A stretch of 64,000 nt of DNA, from NCBI RefSeq assembly GCF_037975245.1, contig NC_092573.1, forward strand, positions 14,838,001 through 14,902,000, read 5' to 3'. The stretch comes from Apostichopus japonicus. Its lineage: Eukaryota > Echinodermata > Holothuroidea > Aspidochirotida > Stichopodidae. Made by a program: the position numbers and the translations under genes. Every line of letters starts with the position of its first letter. Positions within the stretch are counted from its first letter, which is position 1. This document shows positions 22,850 to 35,934 of this stretch, in pieces. Under the pieces are notes generated by a model. The model was not told the origin of the DNA, made no database searches, and was given only the letters and a program-made list of their open reading frames with translations.

Positions 22850-24627
22850 GAAAACAACAAGAAATGAAGCACGTGTCGTTCGATGATGTCTGCATATTTA
22901 GACTTGCTCAAGTCGCCAATATTTTGTGTGAAGGATCGATAGTTAATCTTCGATGGAATATGATTTGTCTTAGCTAATCTCTATCACAATGATTAGCTTT
23001 GTGTCTACTCAAATAATTTCATTTTTGCCAGTTTTTTTAACTCATTTAACTGAAGAGACGACACTGTTTACGTGATGGTCACGTGACAAAAACCCGATTA
23101 TGATTTTTTTTTTGGACAAACTCAAGTAATGCTATATACTGTATAAAAAGACAGTAACTTTCACTTATTTTAAAACACCTGCATTGAAATACAGAATGTG
23201 CTGATGTTGATATTATCATCGTTGCGTGAAAGTTACTTTATTATTAAAGCCTAATTCGAACTCTAATTGAAGCTTTAAGGTCAACGGTTTTCTCAATAGC
23301 CGAAGAGGGGAATATTTATATTTTAGTGTTGGAGACGTCTATCACTCGAGGTATTGCGAACATTGTTCGATGGACATATTAATGTCGAGTATACACGGGT
23401 CAAGTAAGTTTCATATACGCATGCGCGCATATTGCAATACAATATACTATGTACTGCGCTTACGCAGTGTCGTAAAACAGCACGCTTCGCTGTGCAATCA
23501 ATCCACCCGCCATGGAAGCAGTAAACCTGTTCGCGGCACCAGAGGTTTGCTCTATATCACCACGCGACATTTTCTGTGTTCTTAGAAAATAAATCTGTCT
23601 CTTTTCAATGTTCCGAAAAGTAACACAGTTGCTTTTTTTTTCAAACTGTACCGTAGTAAATACCGTTCTACGTAATCACCGAAAAATCAAAACGTCAAAA
23701 TCGACCGCTATAGACTCTTGCTGTCAATTAAGTGAACATTATCACCAAAAATATACTCCCACGCTAAGTTAAGGCTGTGTTTTTGGTCAAACTTATCAAT
23801 CTCAAGCGACCCAAGAGTATGAAATTCACTGCATGCCAGGGCAGAAGCTTTCATTTTGCATCCCAACATCCAAATGTAATCGATCGCAAATATCTGTCTA
23901 CAACAAAAATTGGATTCACATATTTTGGCAAACTAACAAGGGGAAAGGTTATGAAAGCAACAAAACAAAAGGAATACCATATGAGAGATGACTGCATGAG
24001 TATTTCAGGGAATTGGCCACGATCCATTCCTGAACTCTAGATATTTCTTATATTTTCAAATGCCTCCCACAAACTGTATAAGTTATTCTACACCCTCTAT
24101 ATACCAAGCGAAAATATGATTGTGTTAACAAGTCGAACAGACTTAATTGAGGTATCAATTATCGATCATTGTAACAAATAACTATACTACATTGGCCATT
24201 CATTATTTGCTTTGAATGAAGTCTTAAGTTCCATGCACAGGGGCGACAGAGCCGGGTCAAGTCCCAACCCCCTTTTTTTCCCGCTGTTTTTGTTACAAAA
24301 CTCTGAAAGCGCTCCTTTATAAATTATAGGAGTGGCTCTTTATGTTAATAAAATTTACCTCTTTGCCCCTATTTTATGCAATTAAACGTTTACACTACAT
24401 CCTTGTTGTTTAATTAAACAGTGCCCTTTTGTTGCAAAGAAAATTAATTAATAAAAAAAAACTCGAATCTGTGGTATTGAATGTACAGAGGATGTCGACA
24501 AATGTTGTGGTAAATTTGGTAGCGTGCTCCCCGAAATCAAAGACACATGACGCTTGCCCCTCGACGTTGATCCACCCCCCCCCCCACCCATAGCCCTCTC
24601 TATCCAATCGTCTCACGCAGCCACTGC
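22850..24627. other. intergenic, no gene recognised
   Basis: Past the nAChR 3' end. I see no exon with convincing splice sites and protein-like sequence. A GTCACGTGAC palindrome lies near 23072 and an NRF1-like GCATGCGCGCA near 23419, isolated GC-rich motifs in AT-rich sequence. Confidence 0.5.
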
Positions 24628-24635
24628 CCAAGCAC

Positions 24636-25633
24636 CAGTGGCGTCGCCAAGGGGGGCCAGGGGGTACGTGCCCCCCTGGAAAACCTAGTGCCCCCGAGTG
24701 CCCCCCATCTGAGATTTGGGTTGGTAAAAAATATATATATATATATTTTGTTATATTCAACTCCCATCATCTGAGTTGGTTTTTCAAAAGGAAAAAGAAG
24801 CACAGTAATTCGTATTTTCTTCAAATGAGCTGCGAAAAAATGAAAAAGTTTATCCTTGACCGTCGGGTATCGAAGTCGTAACCCGCGCCATCACAACTCG
24901 TGAATTGGATGCCTGTGAAATGCCGAAAATCCGGACCTGCTGTGAGAAGGGAGGGTTCTGCAGTATGTTGCCTTGGTCTGAGGTTGACAGGTTAGGAGCT
25001 GACGAAATGTGAGAATGTGAGGGTCCGCAGGCACCATACTTGCCTATATTTGTGGACCCATATATTAACCCTGTTGTGTAGGGGGTGCAGAGGTCATTTG
25101 AGGTCAGATGCTTGTAGGAACAAATGGCGAATGTTCACACCTGCATACTGAGCTATACTTGATGTGTGATCAAACTTTGGATTGCATGGTGAGATCCCTG
25201 ATAGGAGCCAATAACGATGCTGCAGAACCTGTTACATCTTAATAGATAATGGGAGAAAACGAGCAGGACAAGAAAGGAGTCGGGGGTCATGCACACATTA
25301 ATTCAATAAATGTAGGTTCTATTGATAGGGTTAGGCATAATATCGACAGCATGTGGTTCATATCCTCTGCAAAATTCTGCGCGTTGTTTAAATCATTACC
25401 TCAAAAATAGCAATTTCTGGAGATATCTTCAGATCGAATTTAGCATCAAATGTGGCACCATTTTGCATCTAGCCCATCCTCCGTATGCGAAAATTTTCCA
25501 AAGGAGAGGGGGCACCCCCTCCCCTTAGACCCCTCCCCCAGGACGGCGATCCGTATCCACCTAAGTGCCCCCCCCATCAAATGCTGGTGCACCCCCCTGT
25601 GCCCCCAGACTGAAAAGTCTGGTGACGCCACTG
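24636..25633. mobile_element. non-autonomous hAT-type DNA transposon (998 bp)
   Basis: Ends are inverted: CAGTGGCGTCGCC on the left, and the reverse complement of the right end reads CAGTGGCGTCACC (one mismatch in 13). An identical 8-bp target duplication, CCAAGCAC, flanks the element at 24628-24635 and 25634-25641. Subterminal stretches at both ends are rich in GGGGGCAC. No transposase frame is visible inside. CAGTG-type ends with 8-bp duplications point to the hAT superfamily. Confidence 0.88.
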
Positions 25634-27105
25634 CCAAGCACAATCAAATCATTCACGGCATTATAAGGAATAGTACGCATTTGTGAGTCTATATATTAAC
25701 ACGTGGAACGCCAAAAGGAAAAAAAAATGTTCTGAAACAAAATGTTATAATGATAGGTGCATGCATAAATACTGTAGAGTTTATGACGTCCTTACTATAA
25801 TGACCATGTATGTGATAAGACCTGAAACCCGAAGCCCAATTACTTCATAGGAATAGTACAGTAAGCAGGATACCGTTCCTAAGCTCCTCCTCCCCTTCCC
25901 TCCTACCCTCCCCAACCCCCAGTTAGAGAACCTAACCTTACTTATTGCAAAGCCGATGATACGGTTTATCCTATACTTATACCTAGAATCAGCGATGAGT
26001 TCACATATTAAACAATGCACTACCAAAATCCCAAATAAAATACCACGAATACGACAAACAGCTATAATTCATAAAGTTAGAAGTTGACAGTTGGAATAGT
26101 CTTCGAATTTGATGGTGAAGATCAGCGAAACCCGCTTATTTCCGACTGCCGACTTTTTTTTTTAAATGCTAGATAATCAAACTTTTCGCTCTAATTTTCC
26201 ATTACTGGGAATATATTTTCCCCTCCCAACTGGGATTACCATTAATAAATAAGGAGGTTTAAGAGACAAAGTAGAACTGCATTTGCCTGCAACAACACAT
26301 AATTGTGGTGCGCGTGGAGTGTTTGCAGTATTAGGAAGAACTTTTCGGTTGTTCATAGTGTTACTTTTTGATCGGACAACACACCAGGGAATTAAGTTAT
26401 GAAAGTACATACAAAGTGAGGGCGCTTGTGAGCGCCGTAACAGGCTCCGAATAAGTTGTCTATGCAGCTAGCCTCTGAGACTGCAAATGTACAGAGACTA
26501 AATGAACTTTAAGTTTCAACATCCAGTCATGTAGGTATCGTTCACTTGGCCAGTAATGTCAATATTGTGGCGCGCACGCGCACTACAATAATTAAGAGGG
26601 AAGCAGAGAGCTAATATATATCTCTACTCCCTCTGTAACCTCTGAAGATGACTATATATAAAGTACAGTCCTGCAGTCATCACCATGTGGAGATCATTCT
26701 GACACTGCCAGTATACGCAGTACAATAAGACCTCGCGGGCATGTTAACACTTTCAGAATGACGTGGTTATACTTGACTGTTAAAGGGATTAAATTATGAC
26801 CCAGAAAATGGTATACATTGACTGAAGTCTGAGAGAAAAGTATCACACGGAAAGCAGAGGTGAAATGTAATGCTGTAGTTGAACCTATACATTATCACAG
26901 GCGAGAATGAATCCTTATTCAGTTTCAGTCCAAGAACGTGATTAAGACCGTTCGGCTATATACTGAGTTACCGAGTCTCACAGGATACAAGACAAACGCA
27001 TATAACACCCGCCAACCAAGGTGTCGCAATCAAAATCGGTGGTGACGTCATATGCAAGTCAGGCTGTGGCGTAAGTGACGCCATGTCTATATATAGATAT
27101 GAATA

Positions 27106-27241
<136 letters not shown>

Positions 27242-27416
27242 TGCAAAGTATATGAGCCATAATTGACAAATAAGGAGTACTGTTTAGGAAATATATTGGA
27301 ATTTTCGGTCCCCCTGGGACTTTCGTTAGCAATATTTGACAGATGTAACACCACGAAAGTATGACGCTAGATAAGTGTGAGTGGCACTGATAGAATTAGT
27401 ACCAAATAAACCATGA

Positions 27417-27878
27417 CTATACTGAATAGTTTTGTTTGTAGAAATGGTAGTTGTTTAGGGGTCCCACGTCTTTGTTTAGGCCGGTGATGTGAGACTTAAT
27501 GCGAAAGATCCAATCGATTTCTTTCCGTTTACGTTCAGTTACAGATTTGAAGTTAGAAGCAATTATGATACATTTTAGGTTTTTGAGAGAATGTCTATGA
27601 AGACTGTATTGTTCGGAACGAGGAATCATGCAAATTATCAGGAATTGCTTTCTTGTGATTATTAAAACGTATAAGTGGAACCGAGAGCCTCTTTCACCTA
27701 CATAATTGCCCTCTTTACAAAGAACATAGTAGAATATGTAAATGACATTGCTACAATTACTAGAGAGGGAAGGGGGTCTTAGACCATTGGGAATTTTAAC
27801 CACATTGCCAGGGGTAATATGGGGGCATATTTGGCACCGAGGTTTTCTGTAACGGAAACAGGATTTTGCTTTATTCAA
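27417..27878 (-). mobile_element. Penelope-like retroelement remnant: GIY-YIG endonuclease domain
   Basis: A 153-codon frame reads like the C-terminal endonuclease of Penelope-like elements. A zinc-knuckle-like C-x2-C (CQIC) and PGNVVKIPNG are followed by C-S-NVIYIFYYVLCKEGNYVGE, where the family has its VIYLI...C..YVGET core. A C-terminal RKRKEIDWIF...GLNKDVG corresponds to the conserved R..E..WI....P.GLN. The Thr and Arg usually found after YVGE are changed, and no reverse transcriptase frame is attached, so this is a decayed fragment. It ends near an AT array. Confidence 0.75.
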
Positions 27879-28639
27879 AGACGATCAGTCTGCAGGAGAA
27901 TCGCTTGAGGTGCCCCCCCCCCTCCCCTCATGCTAGCTTTTCGTCAACCCCCAACCTTAGATTTCAACTCAATTCCTCCATGCTTCCTTAACCAGTTTCC
28001 ACCTCCGCAGGTACTTTCCTATGCGTTCCAAAGGTACATTTACATCACTCATAAAATACTGCAGGTTTGGTTATCGGAGATATCATTAGTAATACTAGAT
28101 CAATATGTAAATATATAGTTTAGTGATCATTCCAACAAATTCATTTTGCAAGGTCCTTTTTTCATTCTAAATACCAATGTCCGCTGTATAAGGTTATTTT
28201 ATTAAGGTGACTCAATTAAAATTCAAACAGAAATTATTCAGTTACTGTCAAAGCGGGAATTCCCGCCGATCTCAGGACACTGGAGTGGCTGGTTTGATAG
28301 CGTAGGTGTTAGGCATAATTTAAGTCACCATCTAACCACAGGGACCCTCATTAAAAAACTGATGAATATTTGATGATTACACTTTCTTTGTCTTAATTAC
28401 AAAAATTCTCAGCATAACGTATGAAGTTTTGCCATTAAATAATTATGATAACAATAACGATAACAATAATAATCAAGTAGTTATTTTTATGACGCTTAAG
28501 CGACCACGAATGTGGAAGAAGTGCTAAAGGATAACGGATTACAACTTACACGTCCAACGGCTTCCAATTCGACACTTAAACTCAAATTTGGAATCTTTTC
28601 AATTTTAGAAAATCATTTAGGATTGGAAAACCGTAGATT

Positions 28640-29640
28640 GCTCTTGGATGAAAAACCCACCTTACTATGACCTTTCTACGACAGTCTGTGAGGGGGCGGG
28701 TGGGGAAGGGTGGGGGAGGGCGGCAAGCGTTGATAAAATGAGGACGGAATATTTAAAGCATATACTTAACGTGCCGGGCAAATTGGTATCGAGTTTTTGG
28801 CGCTCCATCACCCCCGAATGTATGCATTTGTTTAAGCTTTCGCCAATGTTCACATCGAGTCTATTTGAAACAATTATTGACCACATTTTAGAAAATAAAG
28901 TTCAGTATGAAAACTTATAACTTAAAATCCTGTAGTGGCGGACAAGCGTGGGGAGCTGAAAAATCAGGATCAAATAATTGGTCACCCTCAACCCGTCTCT
29001 ACCGCCCAACAATAACGAAGTAGAGCTGGTAGTAATATCAAACCACTGACTCATGTAATGCCAGGACAATCCTCGTATAGTTTATTGATATATTTCTGTA
29101 ACCCTTCATTGGACTTTAGAAGACGCGATTACCGCAACCCGACCCATAGTTCCCTAAATTTGTACCCCCCCCCCCACCCGGTTATGCGTCATTTTGATAC
29201 ACAGTCACCCACTTTTATCAATTGAACATCCAAAGTTTTAGCAACTTCAGTAAAAAATATGATGTTGTACCAATATATTGGGTAATAAATCAAATATTCA
29301 AATGTCTATTAAATATCGATCCAGAAGAATATAGACGTTTCATGATTTTCAACCCCCTCCCCCCCCCCTTAAAAAAATCAAATTGCTTATTGAGCATAAC
29401 AACCAATCACATTTAAAATGAACCCAAAAGCGTTTCAATTGAGTGCATTATCTACTTTATTATCACCAGCCTGCAGGGTATATAAACGAATTTGACAGTC
29501 GCCCTGAAAGATTACATCTCCACTTATGCGATTTCAGGAACCCGGCAAGTCCCTGCTACAAGGGAGAACATATATATACATACATGCTGGCGATGATGAC
29601 AACTCTGGAAAGGAGAACAAGGATACCGAGCTAATCAAGG
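28640..29640. other. intergenic, no gene recognised
   Basis: Short frames with no family resemblance. Contains C runs near 29165 and 29360. Nothing further supported. Confidence 0.5.
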
Positions 29641-30384
29641 AAGGGCATTGTTTCCTATATAGTTAAATTCATGTTGTTGTACCCAATCACCTGTAGCTTA
29701 TACTCATATAACTCGCCAGAGTATGTATCGAGGTTTCTTCAGCTAAATTTAACGGATATACGAGGTCCGTTATATCAAAGGGTATTAAATGTGAAATAAA
29801 AGATTGTAATCAGTTAGCGGAATGAACGGTTTTCAATATTTTTGGCGTTAATTGGTCTTTTTGGCGTTCTGTCATGTTGGCCGGGTGATTTGGAATATAT
29901 TTGCACATAATTGGACATTCAGCAATCTAGCAAAGAGATCTATTGACATTTTAGCTGTTCCAAGCTATCGAGTTATCAAGTTAATAATCTAGCACAAAAC
30001 AGCACTGAGGTCTTCAATCCAGAAATTCAGTGTAACGTTTTTGCTGATTTTCTGAAGTTATTTCAAGTCTATATATGTCAATGGGTTCGTCACGGTTCTT
30101 CTGAAGATTTCGAGTTAATACATTAACCATTATACTTTTCAGGTTTCATATCGCTAATATAATTGTTAAGTCTATTACCAAGTACATACTGTGGGGAAAC
30201 TGAAGGCAAGATGTCGCTTTACAGGCTGGAACTTGTGACGTCATCATATTGCGTATGTAAACCACATAAGCATTGCATCACATAAATTGTCCAAGGTACA
30301 ACATGAAGTTTCTTGCACTGCATCGTATTACCTGACCAATTTAACATATTTCGACAAAAATAAAGATAAAGATATAGATACAGA

Positions 30385-30399
30385 TAAATATATATATAT

Positions 30400-30431
<32 letters not shown>

Positions 30432-30530
30432 GTGTGTGTATATATATATGTATATATATATATATGTATGTATATATATATATATATACATATAGAAATA
30501 CATATACATATAGAAATACATATACATATA
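30385..30530. repeat. (AT)n and (ATAC)n microsatellite
   Basis: TA repeat mixed with GTGTGTA, TATG and ATACATATAGAA units. Confidence 0.95.
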
Positions 30531-31029
30531 TAGTGAATAGCGTTGTATAGTTACCGACCTTATTGCCTGATTCAACAAACATGGCCCGAGTGCACCATAT
30601 AGTGGGCAGCATGTGGCGGCATCTGGGTATCTAAATAGGCTCGGTGTACTTTATCATGACGTTACGAGTTGTCATCAACATTTTGCGTTGCAGATCTGTC
30701 GTCATGCGTGCACCAGATACTAGCTCAAAAGATCTGTTAAACTGAGGATCGATAGCGCCCTCCTACCCACCTCTTTTAATCCAGAACGATTATTTTGTAC
30801 CTTTGCACAAATTCCTTATAAGATGAACGCTTATGTTACAAAGGAAACACGGACAAAGAGAAAACAGAATAAGGTTGTTTCGTTGCAACATATATAAAGT
30901 TATGTATAATTTCATAAAATAAAGTTTGCCAAAAAATGATTGTGAAGCGTAATATATGATTTATTTGTAACAAAAATGAATAAATAAATGAACCCAACTG
31001 CAGCAGCTTACATGACTAGTTTGCCGAGC

Positions 31030-31083
31030 CCACACACACACACATACATATACATACAGATACATACATATACATATATACAC
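31030..31083. repeat. (CA)n/(CATA)n microsatellite
   Basis: CACACACA run passing into ACATACATATACATA units. Confidence 0.93.
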
Positions 31084-31438
31084 AGTAAAAAAGATGAACT
31101 ATCTGAGCTTCTTCTTTTGTCACACCATATGACTGTAAATTAACACCTGGACATCGAGGTAATCAGTGCGTGGGTGCTTGTTAAAGGCCAAACCAACCCT
31201 AATCAAGTCACCATTATTTCCGTTAAAACTAATAAAAAGTTTCCTGTAATATGAACAATCGTCAGTTCCTTGATATGATTCGTTCCCTTTACACATAGTT
31301 GGTAAGCTTGTTAACTTCGTATATTACAGAGGTACGTCGATGGAATATAGATTAATTGAGTATTTTTCCCCCCCAATATTTCGGGGATTGCGCAAAGTAT
31401 CTGGTCCAAAAAAAAAACACACGACCAGACCTAAGCAT

Positions 31439-31537
31439 GTATACTGAATGTATACTGATTGCATACTGAATGTATACTGACTGTATACTGAATGTATTCT
31501 GAATGCATACTGAATGTATACTGAATGTATACTGAAT
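31439..31537. repeat. 11-bp minisatellite, 9 units
   Basis: Nine consecutive units of GTATACTGAAT with single-base variants occupy exactly 99 bases. Confidence 0.96.
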
Positions 31538-31689
31538 GACAGAAGGTTGTAACAGACCTACGTAAGTATTCATTCCACATCATAAGATAGTAATTAAGGT
31601 ATATGCATTATACCATACATCATGTATAGGCTACTAGATTGGTTTGTTTACTTAACATGAAAATTGATATTCCATTGTTGACATTAATC

Positions 31690-31914
31690 TCTTATAGCCA
31701 GGCGCAAAGCCAAGGGGGCGAAGGGGCGACCGCCTCCCCCCCTCCCCCCTTGAGCATATTTGTTTTGTATGTTTTTATGATATCGCTAGTAACTTCAAGC
31801 TTAGATGCAACTTACAGGGCCTGGGAAGTGCCATTTCCAGCGATCAGGGAGGCATTTTCAGCCAAAAATTGTCTTGTACGCGTAGCGCCAACTCACGGTG
31901 GTGCTACGCTTAGA
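31690..31914. mobile_element. probable DNA-transposon remnant
   Basis: Begins AGCCAGGCGCAAAGCC, followed by GGGGCGACCGCC and C runs, and ends near GGTGGTGCTACGC. This is the look of non-autonomous transposon ends scattered in this genome. No confirmed inverted ends or duplication. Confidence 0.3.
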
Positions 31915-33920
31915 TAGTTTTCAATGCAGAATCTACGGCTCTGATAGTTTGCCTACAGGTTCGCCCCTCCCTTGGCAAATTCCTGGCTAGACGCCTGCTT
32001 ATAGCTCTCTTCTTCATTTCAGTGGTATAAGCAAACAGGTCTAAACATACAGTCAGTACATAAACAAGTGTTGTGACAATGGTGCCTGATATGAAAATGA
32101 TCATAACTCCATCATTATGCAAGTGATTTTAGAAAATAAAATCCACTCCCCTGAAAGATAATCTTTTGATAACAAAAAAACCTGTTTCTACTTATTTAAA
32201 TTAACTGCAAACAAAACACAGAATAAATGGCGACCCCATCTGCGTATTAAATGTGCTTTGTTAGGTTAATATAAACTAGATTCCAAGTTTTGCGCACTGT
32301 CTGTTAACATAAACTTTCTAATTGCAAATATGTCTCTAAATTATATCAAAATTGCCTTATAAATAATTCCCGTATATATATACTGTGTTAGGTATATACC
32401 GCATGGTGAAGAGAATAGTGATTGGCAAGAGGTTAACCGATAACCCAAATTAGCAGTGTTCATTCTTGTTTGAAAAACCTGACAATAAATGGAGCTCATA
32501 TGAACTAACTGTATTAATATCGGGTAAAATAACATTGAATTGCAACATCGAAAAAAATCACCAAACATTAGCACAGTTAATAAGTTTAATACATCGATAA
32601 CAACTACACAATTTCAAAACCATTTCTTGTGTCTAGTTTTCAGAGTGCGTTTGTTTACCTGTAGAAATTGTCGATGAAGACATTATAAATAAAAAAGCAA
32701 AATGCGACTCTCAGATGGGAATCCCTGTGCCACCCATGACCATTACATGCACTTAGCCTATTTATTATATACATATAAAGACCTATACAGACACTATGAA
32801 TACATTTTAAAGCCTTATTTATGTGGGCTGTTTACCTCAGCCCATTGAAAGTAACTAAACTTGAGAATCTTTAACATAAAATACGAAACCAATTTCTAAT
32901 ATCAATGATCTTATATTTTAAGTTTATTTATTTATGTTTTATTTTGGGGTAATAGATCGTTGACATCAACACTATGACAAATTGACAAACTCAACATAAT
33001 ACTCTTAGACATCGATGTATATTCCGGTTGAGTAATATATACTAGTCTGTCAGGATTGTTTCGACTTGAATCAATCCGTCTTCATTATTGCGTACCGTAC
33101 TTAAGGAGAAGCCACACCAACTATCATAACTGGTCTATATGATAGACATATATCAGATGAAGAATGAACTTCTCAAACAGCTAAGACAATAACAAAGCTA
33201 AAGAGCTATTTCACACACACACACACGCGACTGACGACTTGAGCAAGTCTAAATATATGACATCATCGAGCCACCATTTCCTTGCATTTATTTATTTTTG
33301 GTGGGTTTTTTCCTTTCTTTATTAAAATGTTTATTTTATGGAGTAGCGATGAGGCGACGTGGAAACATTTCACTACCTAGTCGCACTATGGTATCACACA
33401 ATGACGACATGGCACTACCTCCTTCATCCTCCCCCCTCCCACCCTCACCCCCCCCCCTCCCCTAGTCACTACGCTTAAACCCTAATATCTACTAAAATGG
33501 AGCAAGATTGGCTTTGATATTTCGACGAGGTTTTCAGGAACACATCTATCATATATAAGCTCAGTATGATGTTTGGTCATGCTTCTCCTTAAAATGATCA
33601 CGTCGATAAGGTGACCAAACTTTTACATTACATTGATAATTCGATATAATTTTAATTGATACACACATCATAAAAAAATAACCATATGTGAAATTTGCAA
33701 AAGGTGTGAAGACAACACTTGTTTTTCTATTTTGTGATCCCTGCGATTATGAATTTATGACGTAGCAATGTCATATAATGTAATATGATTGAACGCCGGT
33801 CACAGACCAAAATAATGCTACATCTTTATAGAGAGTATATAGTACACCACCAGAATTGAAATACAATTCGAAAATCTTTTCACTTTCTTACCTGCCACAT
33901 TACAGCTTATGCTATTATTG

Positions 33921-33986
<66 letters not shown>
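33921..33986. repeat. (AT)n microsatellite
   Basis: Uninterrupted TA repeat of about 66 bases. Confidence 0.97.
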
Positions 33987-33988
<2 letters not shown>

Positions 33989-34469
33989 CAGATGATATTA
34001 ACTCAAACTGTTATATTTCCTTCATGGACACCAACCAATGCAAGTCTCTGACCGCACGAGTTTCTCTATAGATAGTTTACAGGAAAAGGCTTACTTCCCT
34101 TGTCAAAGATATAGGTCAAATACCCATAAGGGTATATAAATTATCGGTTAAAACGGTTTTTTTTATAATATTTATCATATTACTTTATTTTACTTCATTT
34201 TAAGTTGAACATTTATCCTTTAAAAAAAGCGTGAATTTACATATAGTACTGTTTGCAAATGAAATAAATATAAGAATGGTAAAAAAAAAAACTTGTCCGT
34301 TGAAACCTATTGTGTTCTGCTACCAAGGTTTTCAGCCTCAACGATTATAATTCAATGACAGATTCCAAAGAATGGTATAACGTATTTTGCCTCTTTCTTC
34401 TCAGCAATATATGAATGCCCTACGTGTTGTCATAGAGCGGGAAATGCTTGACTATATCTACTCATAATC

Positions 34470-35090
34470 TTTCGCATTGCCGACTGCGTTGTCGACGTCC
34501 ATGCTGTTGTCGTCGTCGTTATTACTACGTTGACGTCGTCGTCGACGTATTACGTCGTCGACGTCGACGTCGTCGACGTCGACGTCGTCGTTACTGTCGT
34601 TATTGTCGTCAGCCTCAACATCGCCACCGTTGTCATTTTCTTGTTTTGATTGCTGCTGTAGTTTTTCTTTCTATTCCTTTGTTAAGGTTGTTGTTATTCC
34701 TGTTGTTGTTATTGTTTTTGTCGTCGTCACGTGTATTCTTGTAGTCGTTACTGTTATTATTGTCGTCGTAATAGTTAACGCTCTCATTTTCTCGTTTTCC
34801 ACGACAAGTCGTGATTTTGATGTTCGTTGTCGATTTGCGATCCTCTCGTCTTGTTTGTCGTTTCCATGCTTTTTTCGTAGTCGTCAAGTGTTGTTATTAT
34901 CGTCATTAGTGTCGTAGTCGTCGTTGTTGTAGACTTCGTTATTATTATTATTCTTAATGTTATTGTTATAGTTTTCGTCATTGTCGTTTTCTCTCTGTTG
35001 GTATTTATTGTCATTTTTGAGGTGATTTATTTTGTTGTTGTTGCTTCTGGTTGTATCGTCTCATTAGTGCCATTTGTCGTAGTGCTCATT
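34470..35090. repeat. degenerate GTC/GTT trinucleotide array with CpG-dense core
   Basis: Around 600 bases of GTY triplets. The core at about 34510-34600 is nearly pure GTC/GAC with repeated GTCGACGTC palindromes and very high CpG density. Poly-Arg, Val and Asn frames across it on both strands are repeat shadows. Confidence 0.93.
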
Positions 35091-35350
35091 TTCGTCTTCG
35101 TAATTCGTTTGAACTCTGCCTGCATTTACCATCACCATATTCTATATGATCTATGGTATTGCTTTACCTCACCATACAATATTCTTCAAACTTAAATTTC
35201 CAAAATCTGTTTAAAGGTTCACTCATCGTTTTCGTCTTCACCCTCACGAGACCATTTTTATTTCAATGATCTTTAGTCCACGTCACTCTGACCAATTTAC
35301 ACGTCACGTTTCGATGGAATCCTGTACAACAAGAATCACATACTTTTTTT

Positions 35351-35474
35351 AAGAAAAAGTCGCCCAGGAAAGAACATGGGCACGAAAACCAAACTATCGA
35401 ACGACTGATCCGCTCTCAACCCCAGTCCCCTTGCATCGGGACTGTGACAGTGTGCCAAAAGGCCGAGAAGCGAT
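35351..35474 (-). mobile_element. SINE with U2 snRNA-derived head, copy 1
   Basis: On the minus strand the element starts with ATCGCTTCTCGGCCTTTTGG (through 35454), the 5' end of U2 snRNA as I know it. It then passes into the shared body: CACAGTCCC, AAGGGGACTGGGG, GAGAGCGGATCAGTCGTTCG, CGTGCCC, TCTTTCCTGGGCGAC. The body is about 90% like 52149-52327 by eye. The head is truncated to about 21 bases, followed by the body junction. Confidence 0.78.
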
Positions 35475-35692
35475 CACATTGCGATAACAACAGGTTTATA
35501 GACGTGACCATTAAGACTTCGGTGCAGTAATCGACTGGACAGTTTCTGCTTTTTCACGTTAACTTTTCAACGTAATGAACAACGCCAAAACAAGTCACGT
35601 GTAAGGCGTGTGTTGATAGTCTTCACGTCGGGCGAGCTGTCTTCAGCAGTTTAACCTGTTACGTCGGATTAAACTTGCCTCTGAATAGCTTC

Positions 35693-35698
35693 TTTATT
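35693..35698 (-). terminator. candidate poly(A) signal of the neurotrophin-like gene
   Basis: AATAAA on the minus strand about 50 bases past the TGA at 35749. Close and well placed. Confidence 0.5.
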
Positions 35699-35748
35699 TA
35701 TTGAGTACTTTTCTCAGATGGAACTTCCTTGGATGAAAGGAGCATGCT

Positions 35749-35934
35749 TCAGTTGACATATTTAGCTCGGCAGGTCTCTACATGAATAAACGTTGGTTCT
35801 ATGACACCCGTTTCAAAATTAACGACCACAACATTAACAGTACTTATTTCATTCACACAGATAACATGTGGTACTACGGAGGAACGAGGCTCGTCGCATC
35901 TATTTGTCAAAACAAATTGTTGTAACTCTTCAGT
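35749..35934 (-). CDS. neurotrophin-like gene, terminal exon
   Basis: Acceptor TTGTTTTCAG with a fine pyrimidine tract. 61 codons run from TEELQQFVL to RAKYVN and TGA. It carries three of the four domain cysteines. Confidence 0.82.
   Translation of the reverse strand, partial: TEELQQFVLTNRCDEPRSSVVPHVICVNEISTVNVVVVNFETGVIEPTFIHVETCRAKYVN

Noticed and set aside
24410-24824. Minus-strand frames of 74-116 codons over the hAT-type element's left end
   Set aside because: Gly/Pro-rich translation of the G-rich transposon terminus; no transposase motifs.
34448-35014. Several overlapping frames of 76-104 codons on both strands
   Set aside because: They translate the GTC/GTT triplet array and exist in several frames at once.
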